Shown in pieces: positions 9,228 to 17,966 of a stretch of DNA of 64,000 nt (positions within the stretch are counted from its first letter, which is position 1; each line of letters starts with the position of its first letter). The notes under the pieces were generated by a model. It was not told the origin of the DNA and searched no databases. It saw nothing but the letters and a program-made list of their open reading frames with translations. The translations under genes and the position numbers were made by a program. Origin of the DNA: Belliella pelovolcani (lineage in GTDB: Bacteria > Bacteroidota > Bacteroidia > Cytophagales > Cyclobacteriaceae); contig NZ_FTOP01000011.1 of NCBI RefSeq assembly GCF_900156785.1, positions 84,551 to 148,550 on the forward strand. Reading direction: 5' to 3'.

Positions 9228-10292
9228 TTATGCTGTTTGAAAGTATTGATTGAGTAACTTGATGTATGAATTGATTCCGGATTCTATCTCGGATAAGTAG
9301 ATGAATTCATCAGCTGAATGTGACCGAGCTGAATCTCCAGGCCCTATTTTTAGCGAAGGAAAAGGCATCAAGGCTTGATCTGATAGTGTAGGGCTCCCGT
9401 ACTGACTGATGTTCAATGTTTTTAAAACTTTTAAAATTCGATGATTATCAGGGATTTTGGAAGAGTTAAGTCTTAATGATCTAGGTACTAGATTGGCTTT
9501 AAGCTTAGGAGTTATTTCTTCCAATGCTTCTTCAAGAGAGTAGGCATCAGTAACTCTTACATCCAGCGTATAATTACAAGTATCGGGTATAACATTATGC
9601 TGTGTTCCAGCTTGTATTAACGTAGCTGTAATTTTTGTTTTGCCTAAGTATTTTGACTCTCGTTCAAATTGGTAGTTCTGAATAAATAGTAAATCATCGA
9701 GTGCCTCGTAGATTGCATTTACACCTTCTTCTCTAGCGGCATGACCGGCTTTTCCTTTGACAGTTGCATCTACTACGAGAAGGCCTTTTTCTGCTACTGC
9801 TGCTTCCATCTGAGTAGGTTCTCCTACAATTGCTAGATCGATCTTAGGAAGCAAATTCAAAATGCTCTCAACACCATTTTTACCTGAAATCTCTTCCTCA
9901 GCAGTAGCTGCTAAGATCAGGTTGTATGAACAGTCTTGGTAATAAAAATGAAGGAAAGTAGCGATCAAAGCAACAAGGCATCCACCTGCATCATTACTTC
10001 CTAATCCATATAATTTCCCCAAATCTACCTGAGGATTGAAAGGGTCTCTGGTATAGCCGGAATTAGGCTTGACAGTATCATGGTGTGAGTTTAACAGTAT
10101 CGTAGGCTTGGAGTCGTCAAAGAACTTGTTTTTAACAAGTATATTATTTTGAGACCTAACTACAGGTATTTTTCTTTGTTGGAAAAAATTATTTAAAATA
10201 TCAGCTGTTTGGTCCTCTTCTTTACTGAAAGAGGGTGTTTTGATAAGTTCCTTGAGGAGGTCTATAGCTGCATGATAATCTGGAGAAGCCAC
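9228..10292 (-). CDS. argE: M20 family deacylase, N-acyl-ornithine/N-acyl-citrulline type
   Basis: 354 residues, starting with GTG at 10292; an in-frame TAG lies two codons upstream and the next Met is far inside, so GTG is the only sensible start. M20 metallopeptidase motifs: HHDTVKP (first metal ligand and Asp), GSNDAGG, AEEEISGKNG (catalytic Glu pair), GEPTQ and a late SARSHSADEFI histidine. In this operon it should remove the acetyl or succinyl group carried through the pathway. Because the carbamoyltransferase acts on acylated ornithine, the substrate is probably N-acyl-citrulline rather than N-acyl-ornithine; that is inferred from family knowledge. Confidence 0.88.
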   Translation of the reverse strand: MASPDYHAAIDLLKELIKTPSFSKEEDQTADILNNFFQQRKIPVVRSQNNILVKNKFFDDSKPTILLNSHHDTVKPNSGYTRDPFNPQVDLGKLYGLGSNDAGGCLVALIATFLHFYYQDCSYNLILAATAEEEISGKNGVESILNLLPKIDLAIVGEPTQMEAAVAEKGLLVVDATVKGKAGHAAREEGVNAIYEALDDLLFIQNYQFERESKYLGKTKITATLIQAGTQHNVIPDTCNYTLDVRVTDAYSLEEALEEITPKLKANLVPRSLRLNSSKIPDNHRILKVLKTLNISQYGSPTLSDQALMPFPSLKIGPGDSARSHSADEFIYLSEIESGINSYIKLLNQYFQTA

Positions 10293-10372
10293 GTTCTAAC
10301 TTAAAATTTTAATGATATTTTACTTCAATTATTGATGTTGGTAATCTATTTTAAATAATTGAAATTCAATTA

Positions 10373-11173
10373 TTAATAAAGATCATATTTGTGACTTTCT
10401 ATCATAGTGCCAGATACTTTACCTTTGGCAGCAAGTAGCAAATTTTCAGCTTTTCCAATCCACACCAGATTGACACCTTTTTTCAAAGCAGAGAAAGCAT
10501 TATCCAATTTTGGGATCATACCGGAATGGATTACATTTTCTTGTTTGAGTTCTTGATAGATGTCATCATTGATCAATGGGATAATTGAGTCATCATTTTT
10601 TTCATCGATTAGAACTCCCGCTTTATTGAAACAATAATAGAGATTGATTCTGTGTTTTCCTGAAAGCGCTACTGCCATTTCAGAAGCGATACCATCTGCG
10701 TTTGTATTGAGGAGTTGTCCTTTTTTATCGTGAGTGATGGCACTGATTACAGGAATTATATCTTGATCCAATAAGTTTTCGAGAAGGTCTGTATTGATGG
10801 TTTTGATATCACCAACAAAACCATAATCTATCTTTTTTACAGGACGTTTTTTGGATTGAATCAAGTTGCCATCAGCCCCAGTCATTCCCAATGCATTTTG
10901 TTTTAATTTTTGAAGTTTTGCTACTATCTGCTTATTGATCAATCCAGCATATACCATTGTGACGATGTCTAAGGTGTCTTTGTCGGTGATTCTTCTGCCA
11001 TCGATCATTTCTGGCATGACTCCGAGGCTTTCTCCAAATTTTGACGCAAGTACTCCACCGCCATGCACTAGGATTTTTTTTCCTGGAAATCTTGAAAATA
11101 GAAAAAGGAATTCTTCAAGTTTTTCGGGGTAATCAATGACATTTCCGCCAATTTTGATAATACTGATATTCAT
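10373..11173 (-). CDS. argB: N-acetylglutamate kinase (or N-succinylglutamate kinase)
   Basis: 266 residues of the amino-acid kinase fold. It phosphorylates the gamma-carboxyl of N-acyl-glutamate. Visible motifs are IKIGGNVI (nucleotide lysine), LVHGGG (glycine-rich loop), substrate-side RITDKDTLDIV and NTNADGIASEMA. It lacks the N-terminal extension seen in arginine-feedback-inhibited hexameric kinases. It lies 80 bp upstream of argE and 29 bp downstream of argF'. The acyl group is judged uncertain because of the succinyl-type carbamoyltransferase next to it. Confidence 0.94.
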   Translation of the reverse strand: MNISIIKIGGNVIDYPEKLEEFLFLFSRFPGKKILVHGGGVLASKFGESLGVMPEMIDGRRITDKDTLDIVTMVYAGLINKQIVAKLQKLKQNALGMTGADGNLIQSKKRPVKKIDYGFVGDIKTINTDLLENLLDQDIIPVISAITHDKKGQLLNTNADGIASEMAVALSGKHRINLYYCFNKAGVLIDEKNDDSIIPLINDDIYQELKQENVIHSGMIPKLDNAFSALKKGVNLVWIGKAENLLLAAKGKVSGTMIESHKYDLY

Positions 11174-11202
11174 GGTGTTAATAGGTTTGTTAGGTTTGGT
11201 TA

Positions 11203-12147
11203 TTATTCAATGATCATGCTAAGCACTGCTTGTGCTGCATAAATTCTATTTTCAGCTTGTTTTTGAACAAGGCTTCTTTGTCCATCTAAAACTTCATCTG
11301 ATAGTTCTACATTTCTCCTAACAGGGAGACAATGCATAACTTTTGCACCTGAGGCATTTTTGAAATGTGACTCTCTAAGCATCCAATCAGGGTCAGTTGT
11401 ATGAATTTTCCCATAGTCATTGAAAGCCGACCAGTTCTTGACATAAACGAAATCAGCTCCCACTAGAGCTTTATTCTGATCATATTCGATAGTGGCTCCC
11501 TTCGTGAATTTTTCATCTAATTCATAGCCTTCTGGATGTGTTATAGTTAAGTCATAATCACATCCCACTGCCCATTCTGCAAAAGAATTGGCTACTGCAT
11601 GTGGAATAGCTTTGATATGTGGAGCCCATGTGAGCACCACTTTTGGTTTGACACCAGATAGCATGTGCTCTTGAATGGTTACCATATCTGCAAGACTCTG
11701 TAGAGGATGCCTTATGGCACTTTCTAAAGAGACAACTGGAATTCCTGAGTACTTTATGAATTGATTGAAGATATAATCTTCAGTATCTTCTTTTTTGTCA
11801 ACCAGTGATGGGAAGGCTCTTACTGCAAGAACATCGAAGTATGTCCCTAAAACAGCGGCAGCATCTTTGATATGTTCTACAGTACCTTTATTCATGATGG
11901 CACCCTCCTTCATTTCAAGTGCCCAGCCTTCTTTATCCATATTCATGACTATGGCTTCCATACCAAGATTCATTGCCGCTATTTGGGTACTAGCCCTGGT
12001 TCTCAATGAAGGGTTCAAAAAAATACAGCCTACACGCTTTCCTAAACCTTTTGATATATCAATCCTAGGGTTATTTTTATAAGCTAGAGCTTTCTCGATC
12101 AATCGATCTGCTAAGGATTTATTTTCGAATTGGGTGAAATGCTTCAT
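11203..12147 (-). CDS. argF': N-acylornithine carbamoyltransferase, probably N-succinylornithine type
   Basis: 314 residues. The carbamoyl-phosphate motif reads NPSLRTRAST instead of the STRTR of ordinary ornithine carbamoyltransferase, the HPLQSLAD motif is present, and the C-terminal HCLPVRRNVELSDEVLDG block marks the N-acetyl/N-succinyl-ornithine branch. From published structures of the Xanthomonas (acetyl) and Bacteroides fragilis (succinyl) enzymes, as I remember them, Glu92 versus Pro90 decides between the substrates. Here the aligned residue, in MNKGTVEH, is Val90, not Glu, which favours succinyl-ornithine. The gene sits between argD and argB. An 118-bp gap separates it from argD. Confidence 0.9.
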   Translation of the reverse strand: MKHFTQFENKSLADRLIEKALAYKNNPRIDISKGLGKRVGCIFLNPSLRTRASTQIAAMNLGMEAIVMNMDKEGWALEMKEGAIMNKGTVEHIKDAAAVLGTYFDVLAVRAFPSLVDKKEDTEDYIFNQFIKYSGIPVVSLESAIRHPLQSLADMVTIQEHMLSGVKPKVVLTWAPHIKAIPHAVANSFAEWAVGCDYDLTITHPEGYELDEKFTKGATIEYDQNKALVGADFVYVKNWSAFNDYGKIHTTDPDWMLRESHFKNASGAKVMHCLPVRRNVELSDEVLDGQRSLVQKQAENRIYAAQAVLSMIIE

Positions 12148-12265
12148 GATAGTGATACTACTTGTGAAAAGAAGGAGGTTAGGTTGTTTAGAGAAGTTTT
12201 TTCAGCTCAGATGAAATAATATTTCAATGAATGTGAATTTGCTGAATAGAATTATTGGTAATGAT

Positions 12266-13396
12266 TTAAGCTAAAATTTTCTTCAAGCTATCTAAAAACG
12301 AAGATAGTTGATTTATTTCAATATTTAAAGGAGGTAGCAAACGAATGGTATGCTTTCCTGCTGAACTTCCTGTAAATATTTTGTATTTTGAAATTAATTC
12401 AGAACGAATTGGTCCTGCTTCTTTTTCAAAGTCAATCCCAATCATCAAGCCTTTTCCCCTTACTGATGTGATGCAACCTATCTGTTCAAGTTCTTTTATA
12501 AGATAGTTTCCTAATGTATGGGAGTTTGAAATTAAATTTTCACTTTCTATAACTTCTAAGACTGCAAGACCAGCTGCGCAGGCAAGGTGATTTCCACCAA
12601 AAGTGGTTCCTAATAAGCCATAAGATGCGTTGAAGTCAGGATGGATCAATACGCCACCAATAGGATAGCCATTTCCCATACCTTTGGCAATCGTAATGAT
12701 GTCAGGTTTGAGTCCATCTACCCACTGATGAGCAAAGAATTTTCCTGTCCGACCATATCCTGACTGTACTTCATCGAGAATCAATTTAGCACCATACTTT
12801 TGACATAGGGATTGAAGATCTAGAAGAAAAGTTGCTTCTGGTACATGTATTCCATTGACTCCTTGAATTCCTTCTATGATGATCCCGGCGATATTCCCGA
12901 TTTTCAACTGTTTTTCAACAGCCTCAGTATCGTTCCAAGGTAAAATAAAGGTGTCTTTTCGGTGGTTTGAAGGTGCTATTATTTTTGGGTTGTCAGTAAG
13001 TGCGACGGCGCCACTTGTTCGACCATGAAATGCACCACTAAAAGATATAAAACCTGATTTCTGTGTTGCGAATGAAGCAATCTTCAAGGCATTTTCATTG
13101 GCTTCTGCTCCAGAATTACACAGAAAGAGATGAAAGTCCGAGTAACCTGAAAGCTCCCCCAATTTTGAAGCTAATAACTTTTGAATAGGAATTTGAACGG
13201 AATTGGAATAAAAAGCGATCTGATCAAGCTGATCTTTGATTCTTTGATTGAAGTGAGGGTGTGAGTGACCTATAGAGATCACTGCATGGCCTCCATAAAG
13301 GTCTAAGTATTCATTTCCTTGATCGTCCCAGATTTTTGCTCCTTGTGCTTTTACCGGTGTCACATTGATCAATGGGTAGACATCAAATAGTTTCAT
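12266..13396 (-). CDS. argD: Acetylornithine/succinylornithine aminotransferase
   Basis: 376 residues, a class III PLP aminotransferase. It converts N-acyl-glutamate semialdehyde to N-acyl-ornithine with glutamate as donor. Visible motifs: CNSGAEANE, GAFHGRTSG, ILDEVQSGYGRTG (cofactor aspartate near residue 209) and IAKGMGNGYPIGG with the PLP lysine at residue 238. It lies 10 bp downstream of argC. A second class III aminotransferase at 25838-27022 is not in the operon and is more likely to have another job. Confidence 0.95.
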   Translation of the reverse strand: MKLFDVYPLINVTPVKAQGAKIWDDQGNEYLDLYGGHAVISIGHSHPHFNQRIKDQLDQIAFYSNSVQIPIQKLLASKLGELSGYSDFHLFLCNSGAEANENALKIASFATQKSGFISFSGAFHGRTSGAVALTDNPKIIAPSNHRKDTFILPWNDTEAVEKQLKIGNIAGIIIEGIQGVNGIHVPEATFLLDLQSLCQKYGAKLILDEVQSGYGRTGKFFAHQWVDGLKPDIITIAKGMGNGYPIGGVLIHPDFNASYGLLGTTFGGNHLACAAGLAVLEVIESENLISNSHTLGNYLIKELEQIGCITSVRGKGLMIGIDFEKEAGPIRSELISKYKIFTGSSAGKHTIRLLPPLNIEINQLSSFLDSLKKILA

Positions 13397-13406
13397 AATT
13401 TCCTAT

Positions 13407-14372
13407 TTAGAAAGCAATGCTTTTGAGTTTTAGACCTTTTTCTTCAGTAAGGCCAAAAGCCAAGTTGAAGTTTTGAACAGCCTGTCCAGATGCTCCTTTC
13501 AATAAATTGTCTATAGCAGCATGAATCACTAATTGACCTGCCTCTTTTTGAATATGTAAGATACATTTATTGGTATTGACAGCTTGTTTAAGATCTATAT
13601 CATTGGTAGAAATGTGAGTAAATGCAGCATTAGAATAAAAATCTTTATAAAGCTTTAATGCATCTTCTAAATTCCCATCAAACTTAAAATAGGCAGTTAT
13701 CCAAATACCACGGGGGAAGTTTCCTCTGTAGGGAACAAACAATAATTCATGATCAAATTTGGGGCTGATTTGAAGGAATGTTTGATTGATTTCCTTGAGA
13801 TGCTGGTGAGTGAACAACTTATAAACAGATAGATTATTGTTTCGGTGGCTAAAATGTGAAGTATCAGCTAATTTTTTACCTGCACCTGTACTACCTGTAA
13901 TTCCAGAAATATGAATCGAGCCTTTTACTAGGTGATTTTTTATGGCAGGAAGAAGCGCGAGCTGGATTGCCGTAGCAAAGCAACCAGGATTAGCTATTCT
14001 TTTTGCAGTTTTGATTTTTGAGGCATTGATCTCAGGAAGTCCATAGACAAATCCATCACTTTCATCTCTGAAGTCTGTACTCAGGTCAATTATGACAGTT
14101 TTAGGGTCAAAGTTATGCTTTGAAAGAAAGTTCTTTGTTTCCCCATGAGGTAAACCTAGAAAAACTGCATCTAAACCATTGACTTCGACTCGATCCGTAA
14201 AAGTCAGCTCAATATCACCAATCAAGTCTGGATGTACTTCAGCTATATATTTTCCTTTTTGGCTATTGGAATGGACATATGCAATATCAACATTTGGATG
14301 GTGTACGAGTAATCTAAGGAGTTCACCGCCAGTATAACCCGCTCCACCTATGATAGCAACTGTTTTTTTCAT
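13407..14372 (-). CDS. argC: N-acetyl-gamma-glutamyl-phosphate reductase
   Basis: 321 residues, the short (type 2-like length) ArgC. It reduces N-acyl-glutamyl phosphate to the semialdehyde with NADPH. The N-terminal Rossmann motif GGAGYTGGELLRLL is followed by the active-site cysteine in IANPGCFATAI. Its ATG overlaps the argG stop codon as ATGA (4 bp), so the two are translationally coupled. Confidence 0.96.
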   Translation of the reverse strand: MKKTVAIIGGAGYTGGELLRLLVHHPNVDIAYVHSNSQKGKYIAEVHPDLIGDIELTFTDRVEVNGLDAVFLGLPHGETKNFLSKHNFDPKTVIIDLSTDFRDESDGFVYGLPEINASKIKTAKRIANPGCFATAIQLALLPAIKNHLVKGSIHISGITGSTGAGKKLADTSHFSHRNNNLSVYKLFTHQHLKEINQTFLQISPKFDHELLFVPYRGNFPRGIWITAYFKFDGNLEDALKLYKDFYSNAAFTHISTNDIDLKQAVNTNKCILHIQKEAGQLVIHAAIDNLLKGASGQAVQNFNLAFGLTEEKGLKLKSIAF

Positions 14373-15562
14373 GATTCAGGTTGATTTACTTGATGAAAAA
14401 TTGCAGTTTGATTACCTAGAATTATGGTAAAACCTTTGACGTCATCGGCAGTGTACCCCTTATTCATTTCTCCATAGCTACCAAATTTTGATGCCATCAG
14501 GTCATGTTTAGACGCTATGCCGATCAATTGGAATCGATAAGGTAAAAGACAGGCAGTAACAGTTCCGGAAACAAATTTTTGAGAGTCAGCTAAGAATGCT
14601 TCAAGGTTTCTCATCACTGGATCTAGGTAATGTCCTTCATGTAAATGATTACCATAAAATTCGGAGATTTGATTTTTCCAATATATCTGCCATTTGGTCA
14701 AAGTGTGTTTTTCAAGTAATTGGTGAGCTTTGATAATCAAGAGCGGTGCAGCTGCTTCAAAACCTACTCGGCCTTTGATTCCAATGATGGTATCACCTAC
14801 ATGAATGTCTCTACCAATACCAAAAGGAGCTACTATTTCATTTACTTTGAGAATAGCGTCAACTGGATTTTTGAAAGCTTCTCCATTGACAGATTTCAAC
14901 TCTCCATGTTCATAACCAAGTGTGATTTCTTCCTTCTCTGTCTTTGAAACTGGAGTTGGCCATGCTTCTTCTGGAAGACTTTGACTTGAAGTCAAAGTCT
15001 CCTTTCCACCAACTGAAGTTCCCCAAATGCCTTTATTAATTGAATAAGCAGCTTTTTCAAAGTTCATATGTACCCCATGCGTTTTGAGATATTCTATTTC
15101 AGCTTCACGACTTAGTTTTAGATCTCTTATTGGAGTGATGATTTCAATATCAGGAATGATAGTTTGAAAAATCATATCAAATCTCACCTGGTCATTACCT
15201 GCACCTGTACTTCCATGGGCGATGCATTTAGCACCTATATTTTTGGCATGCTCAGCTAATGTTTTGGCTTGAAGAATTCTTTCAGCTGAAACTGAAAGCG
15301 GATAGGTTTGATTTTTAAGGACATTTCCAAATACAAGGTATTTGATAACTTCATTATAGTAGATGCTAGTGACATCGAGAATTGTAAAAGATGCGATACC
15401 GAGACTATTAGCTCTTTTTTCCGTATCCAAAAGTTCATCTTTACTGAAGCCACCAGTATTGATTAAAACTGCATGAACTTCATAACCAAGGTCCTTTGAA
15501 AGATATAAGGCACAAAATGTTGTATCTAGTCCTCCACTGTATGCTAATACTACTTTTTTCAT
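14369..15562 (-). CDS. argG: Argininosuccinate synthase
   Basis: 397 residues from the ATG at 15562, where the protein opens MKKVVLAYSGGLDTT; an upstream start at 15583 would add seven residues and is less likely. It joins citrulline and aspartate using ATP. The PP-loop AYSGGLDT and the substrate loop AHGSTGAGNDQVRFD are intact. The protein is of the shorter, divergent argininosuccinate synthase group. It lies 35 bp after the GNAT gene and overlaps argC by 4 bp. Confidence 0.95.
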   Translation of the reverse strand: MKKVVLAYSGGLDTTFCALYLSKDLGYEVHAVLINTGGFSKDELLDTEKRANSLGIASFTILDVTSIYYNEVIKYLVFGNVLKNQTYPLSVSAERILQAKTLAEHAKNIGAKCIAHGSTGAGNDQVRFDMIFQTIIPDIEIITPIRDLKLSREAEIEYLKTHGVHMNFEKAAYSINKGIWGTSVGGKETLTSSQSLPEEAWPTPVSKTEKEEITLGYEHGELKSVNGEAFKNPVDAILKVNEIVAPFGIGRDIHVGDTIIGIKGRVGFEAAAPLLIIKAHQLLEKHTLTKWQIYWKNQISEFYGNHLHEGHYLDPVMRNLEAFLADSQKFVSGTVTACLLPYRFQLIGIASKHDLMASKFGSYGEMNKGYTADDVKGFTIILGNQTAIFHQVNQPES

Positions 15563-15597
15563 CTTTATATTTGTTTCAAGCACTTACGTGCATATAA

Positions 15598-16278
15598 TTA
15601 AAATAAGCTAATGGTTTTATTTTTAGTCTTTTTCAAGTTGAGCATGACATACTTTTTTAGCCTAGTCCAGCGCTCAAATAGTTTGATGTTTTTCTTAAAG
15701 TCATTTCTTAGCGCTAGGTCTTCTTTTTGAGATTGCTCAGGTTTTGGAACATATAGCATGGCTGTGCAAAGACAGTTGTTTCTACTTTTCATTTGTAGAA
15801 TTTCAAAATTGACACAGCTCTGACAGCCTTTCCAAAACTGTTCGTCGTCAGTAAGGTCAGCATAAGAAACAGGGATATAGCCTAATTCTGAGTTGATTTT
15901 CATCACAGCAGCACCAGTTGTAAGTCCAAAAATTTTTGACTCGGGGTACTTTATTCTACTCAGTTTGAAGATTTCCATTTTGATCAATCTCGCTAATCCA
16001 TATTTTCTAAATTTAGGAGCGACGATCAAACCAGAGTTTGCGACAAATTTGCCATGTCCCCATGCTTCAATGTAGCAAAATCCTGCCCACTCACCCTGTT
16101 CGGTTAAAGCGATTACAGCCTTTCCTTCCATCATTTTAGTTTTGATGTATTCAGGAGATCTCTTTGCAATTCCAGTACCTCTGGCTTTTGCAGATTCTTC
16201 CATTTCCTCTGTTATGATTATTGCATAATCGAGATGAGCTTCAGTAGCTGTTGTTATTTTGAATGTGAAATTGTCCAT
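15598..16278 (-). CDS. GNAT acyltransferase opening the arginine operon (candidate N-acylglutamate synthase)
   Basis: 226 residues with a GNAT acetyltransferase core: VAPKFRKYGLARLIKMEIF is the acyl-CoA-binding motif A, with RKYGLA as the pyrophosphate loop. A C-terminal extension holds four or five cysteines (CQSCVNF, NNCLC) and a basic tail. It is the first gene of the arginine operon, and no argA or argJ is present, so it is the obvious candidate to acylate glutamate with acetyl- or succinyl-CoA. That role is inference from position; E. coli ArgA is much longer and carries a kinase-like domain that this protein lacks. Confidence 0.82.
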   Translation of the reverse strand: MDNFTFKITTATEAHLDYAIIITEEMEESAKARGTGIAKRSPEYIKTKMMEGKAVIALTEQGEWAGFCYIEAWGHGKFVANSGLIVAPKFRKYGLARLIKMEIFKLSRIKYPESKIFGLTTGAAVMKINSELGYIPVSYADLTDDEQFWKGCQSCVNFEILQMKSRNNCLCTAMLYVPKPEQSQKEDLALRNDFKKNIKLFERWTRLKKYVMLNLKKTKNKTISLF

Positions 16279-16379
16279 TGATCTTTTGAAATAGACAGTG
16301 ATTGAATCTGGAATTCAGGTTAGGATAATAATAAATTGCTTGCTATTGTAGGTCTTCCACATAGGAAACCAATGAAAAT

Positions 16380-16484
16380 AAGAGGGACTATGCCCTATAG
16401 CTGTTCCTAAATTCCCTAAAAGGAGCTAAAAATAACATAGCACTATCGGAGTTTACCGTTAAAACAGAATTGGTCGCTATGTTA
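16380..16484 (-). promoter_or_regulatory. Structured leader upstream of the arginine operon
   Basis: The 366-bp gap 16279-16644 holds no gene. Within it a 9-bp perfect inverted repeat (TAACATAGC at 16433-16441, GCTATGTTA at 16476-16484) encloses 34 bp, and on the operon side there are further short stems: AGGG/CCCT around 16383-16395 and AGCT-containing arms around 16399-16428. The block begins about 100 bp before the operon start and could be a transcribed leader, a repressor target, or a non-coding interspersed repeat. I recognise no known riboswitch. Confidence 0.4.
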
Positions 16485-16618
16485 GGATATTTTAACATTT
16501 GATAATATATCAATGCAAAGGTTAGAACTTATCAATCATTATCAAAGTAAAATTTCAAATAATTTAAAAATTGAGAATAATTTTTGAATGATGAAAAAAT
16601 CAAAAAATAATGACTAAA

Positions 16619-16646
16619 TTTGTCAACAAATATAATGTCAACAAAT
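16619..16646 (+). promoter_or_regulatory. Repeated operator-like site overlapping the HTH-Fic start codon
   Basis: TGTCAACAAAT occurs twice, at 16621-16631 and 16636-16646, with a 15-bp period. The second copy overlaps the ATG at 16645. The first copy is part of a perfect dyad TTTGT-CA-ACAAA (16619-16630). The gene encodes an HTH protein, so autorepression is likely, but that is inference. Confidence 0.5.
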
Positions 16647-17715
16647 GAAAACTTTGTTTCTAATTTTAAGAGAAGCTAGAATTACAAAAGGAATTGTAAT
16701 TAGAAATTTGGCGCAAGCATGCGGGTTGGATCCTGCTTTGGTTTCAAAGTTTGAAAAAGGTCATAGGCTTCCTAATGAAGAAAACTTAAAAGTTTTAGCA
16801 AAAGCTCTTGATTTATCTTTTGATGAACTTCGCAAAGTTTGGCTTGCCGAAAGGGTTTATCAGATTCTTGCAGATGAGAGGGATGCTTCCGATATTCTTG
16901 CATTAGCTGAATCAAGAGTAGAATACCTTACTAGTAAGCAATCGTTAGAATTACAAGAGTTGGGTAATCCGATTATTGAAAACCTTCAAGAGATAGATGA
17001 ATTGAAGGACAAGTGGACTGCAGAAAAACCTCTCAATTCTACCCAGCTTCGAAAAATGAAAGAATTTTTCAATATAGCATATACCTATGAGAGTAATAGG
17101 ATAGAAGGAAATACACTGACTCTGCAAGAAACACACTTGGTAGTCAATGAAGGAATTACAATAGGAGGGAAGTCTGTTAGAGAGCATTTGGAGGCTATCA
17201 ACCACTCCGAGGCGATCGATTATTTAGAAGATTTGGTCAATAAAGATGCGGTTTTCAATAGGAGAGTACTATTAGAATTACACTATTTGATTCTAAAAGG
17301 AATTGATAGAGAATATGCAGGAAAATTTAGAAATGTACCTGTGAGGATTTCGGGTAGTGAACATATTCCTCCTCAACCTTATTTGCTTGAAAAATTAATG
17401 GAGGAGTACTTTATTCATTATGAAAATCACAAAGATACCATGCATCCGGTGATTTTAGCATCAGAGATGCACGAGAGGTTGGTCAGTATTCATCCATTTG
17501 TAGACGGAAATGGCAGGACAAGTAGGTTGGTGATGAATCTGATTTTGATGCGTCATGGATTTCCAATAGCAAACCTGAAAGGGGATCTGGAGTCAAGGTT
17601 GGCATATTATAAAGCATTAGAAAATGTACAGGTTCAAAATGACCCGAGTATGTTTTATGATTTGGTAATCAACGCTGTAAAAGATTCACTCCATAGACAT
17701 TTGGAAATGGCTTGA
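16645..17715 (+). CDS. Fic family AMP-transferase with N-terminal HTH (XRE)
   Basis: 356 residues. Residues 1-65 form an XRE helix-turn-helix (IRNLAQACGLDPALVSKFEKGHRLP). The Fic core follows: the active-site motif HPFVDGNGRTSRL starts at His283, and an inhibitory motif S/TxxxE(G/N) is seen as SNRIEG at residues 150-155, N-terminal to the core, which makes it a class II Fic protein held off by its own helix. Fic enzymes transfer AMP from ATP to a hydroxyl of a target protein. The start is fixed by the ATG inside a repeated operator-like sequence. There is no separate antitoxin gene next to it. Targets are unknown. Confidence 0.93.
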   Translation: MKTLFLILREARITKGIVIRNLAQACGLDPALVSKFEKGHRLPNEENLKVLAKALDLSFDELRKVWLAERVYQILADERDASDILALAESRVEYLTSKQSLELQELGNPIIENLQEIDELKDKWTAEKPLNSTQLRKMKEFFNIAYTYESNRIEGNTLTLQETHLVVNEGITIGGKSVREHLEAINHSEAIDYLEDLVNKDAVFNRRVLLELHYLILKGIDREYAGKFRNVPVRISGSEHIPPQPYLLEKLMEEYFIHYENHKDTMHPVILASEMHERLVSIHPFVDGNGRTSRLVMNLILMRHGFPIANLKGDLESRLAYYKALENVQVQNDPSMFYDLVINAVKDSLHRHLEMA

Positions 17716-17753
17716 TTTGTAAATACAGCTTAGTGATTTTTACTAGGCTGTTT

Positions 17754-17909
17754 TTATAAAATGAACATTATTAAAAGAATAATAGCCATTATTATAGCTA
17801 CCCAAGTATATAAGGGATTTCTTTTAGGGAATTCAAATTGACAAATTGGACAAAAAGCCGCTTTTTGATCTATATCCATTGCGCATGAAGGACATTCTTT
17901 GGTTTTCAT
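17754..17909 (-). CDS. Small zinc-ribbon membrane protein (51 aa)
   Basis: A 51-codon frame on the minus strand in the gap between the Fic and DsbA-like genes. It reads MKTKECPSCAMDIDQKAAFC, then PICQFEFPKRNPLYT, then a C-terminal transmembrane helix (WVAIIMAIILLIMFIL) and a TAA. Two CxxC knuckles (CPSC and CPIC) form a zinc ribbon, the usual layout of small membrane-anchored zinc-ribbon proteins. Codons fit the neighbours. The function is unknown. Confidence 0.72.
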   Translation of the reverse strand: MKTKECPSCAMDIDQKAAFCPICQFEFPKRNPLYTWVAIIMAIILLIMFIL

Positions 17910-17966
17910 AATAGAGGAACTCTTTTTGAGGGTTTTTGATTTTCATTTAAATAAACTTATAAAATT

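Noticed and set aside
16279..16644. Known riboswitch or attenuator in the arginine leader
   Set aside because: I see stems but none of the consensus of an arginine attenuation peptide or a named riboswitch class. Only a structured region is reported.
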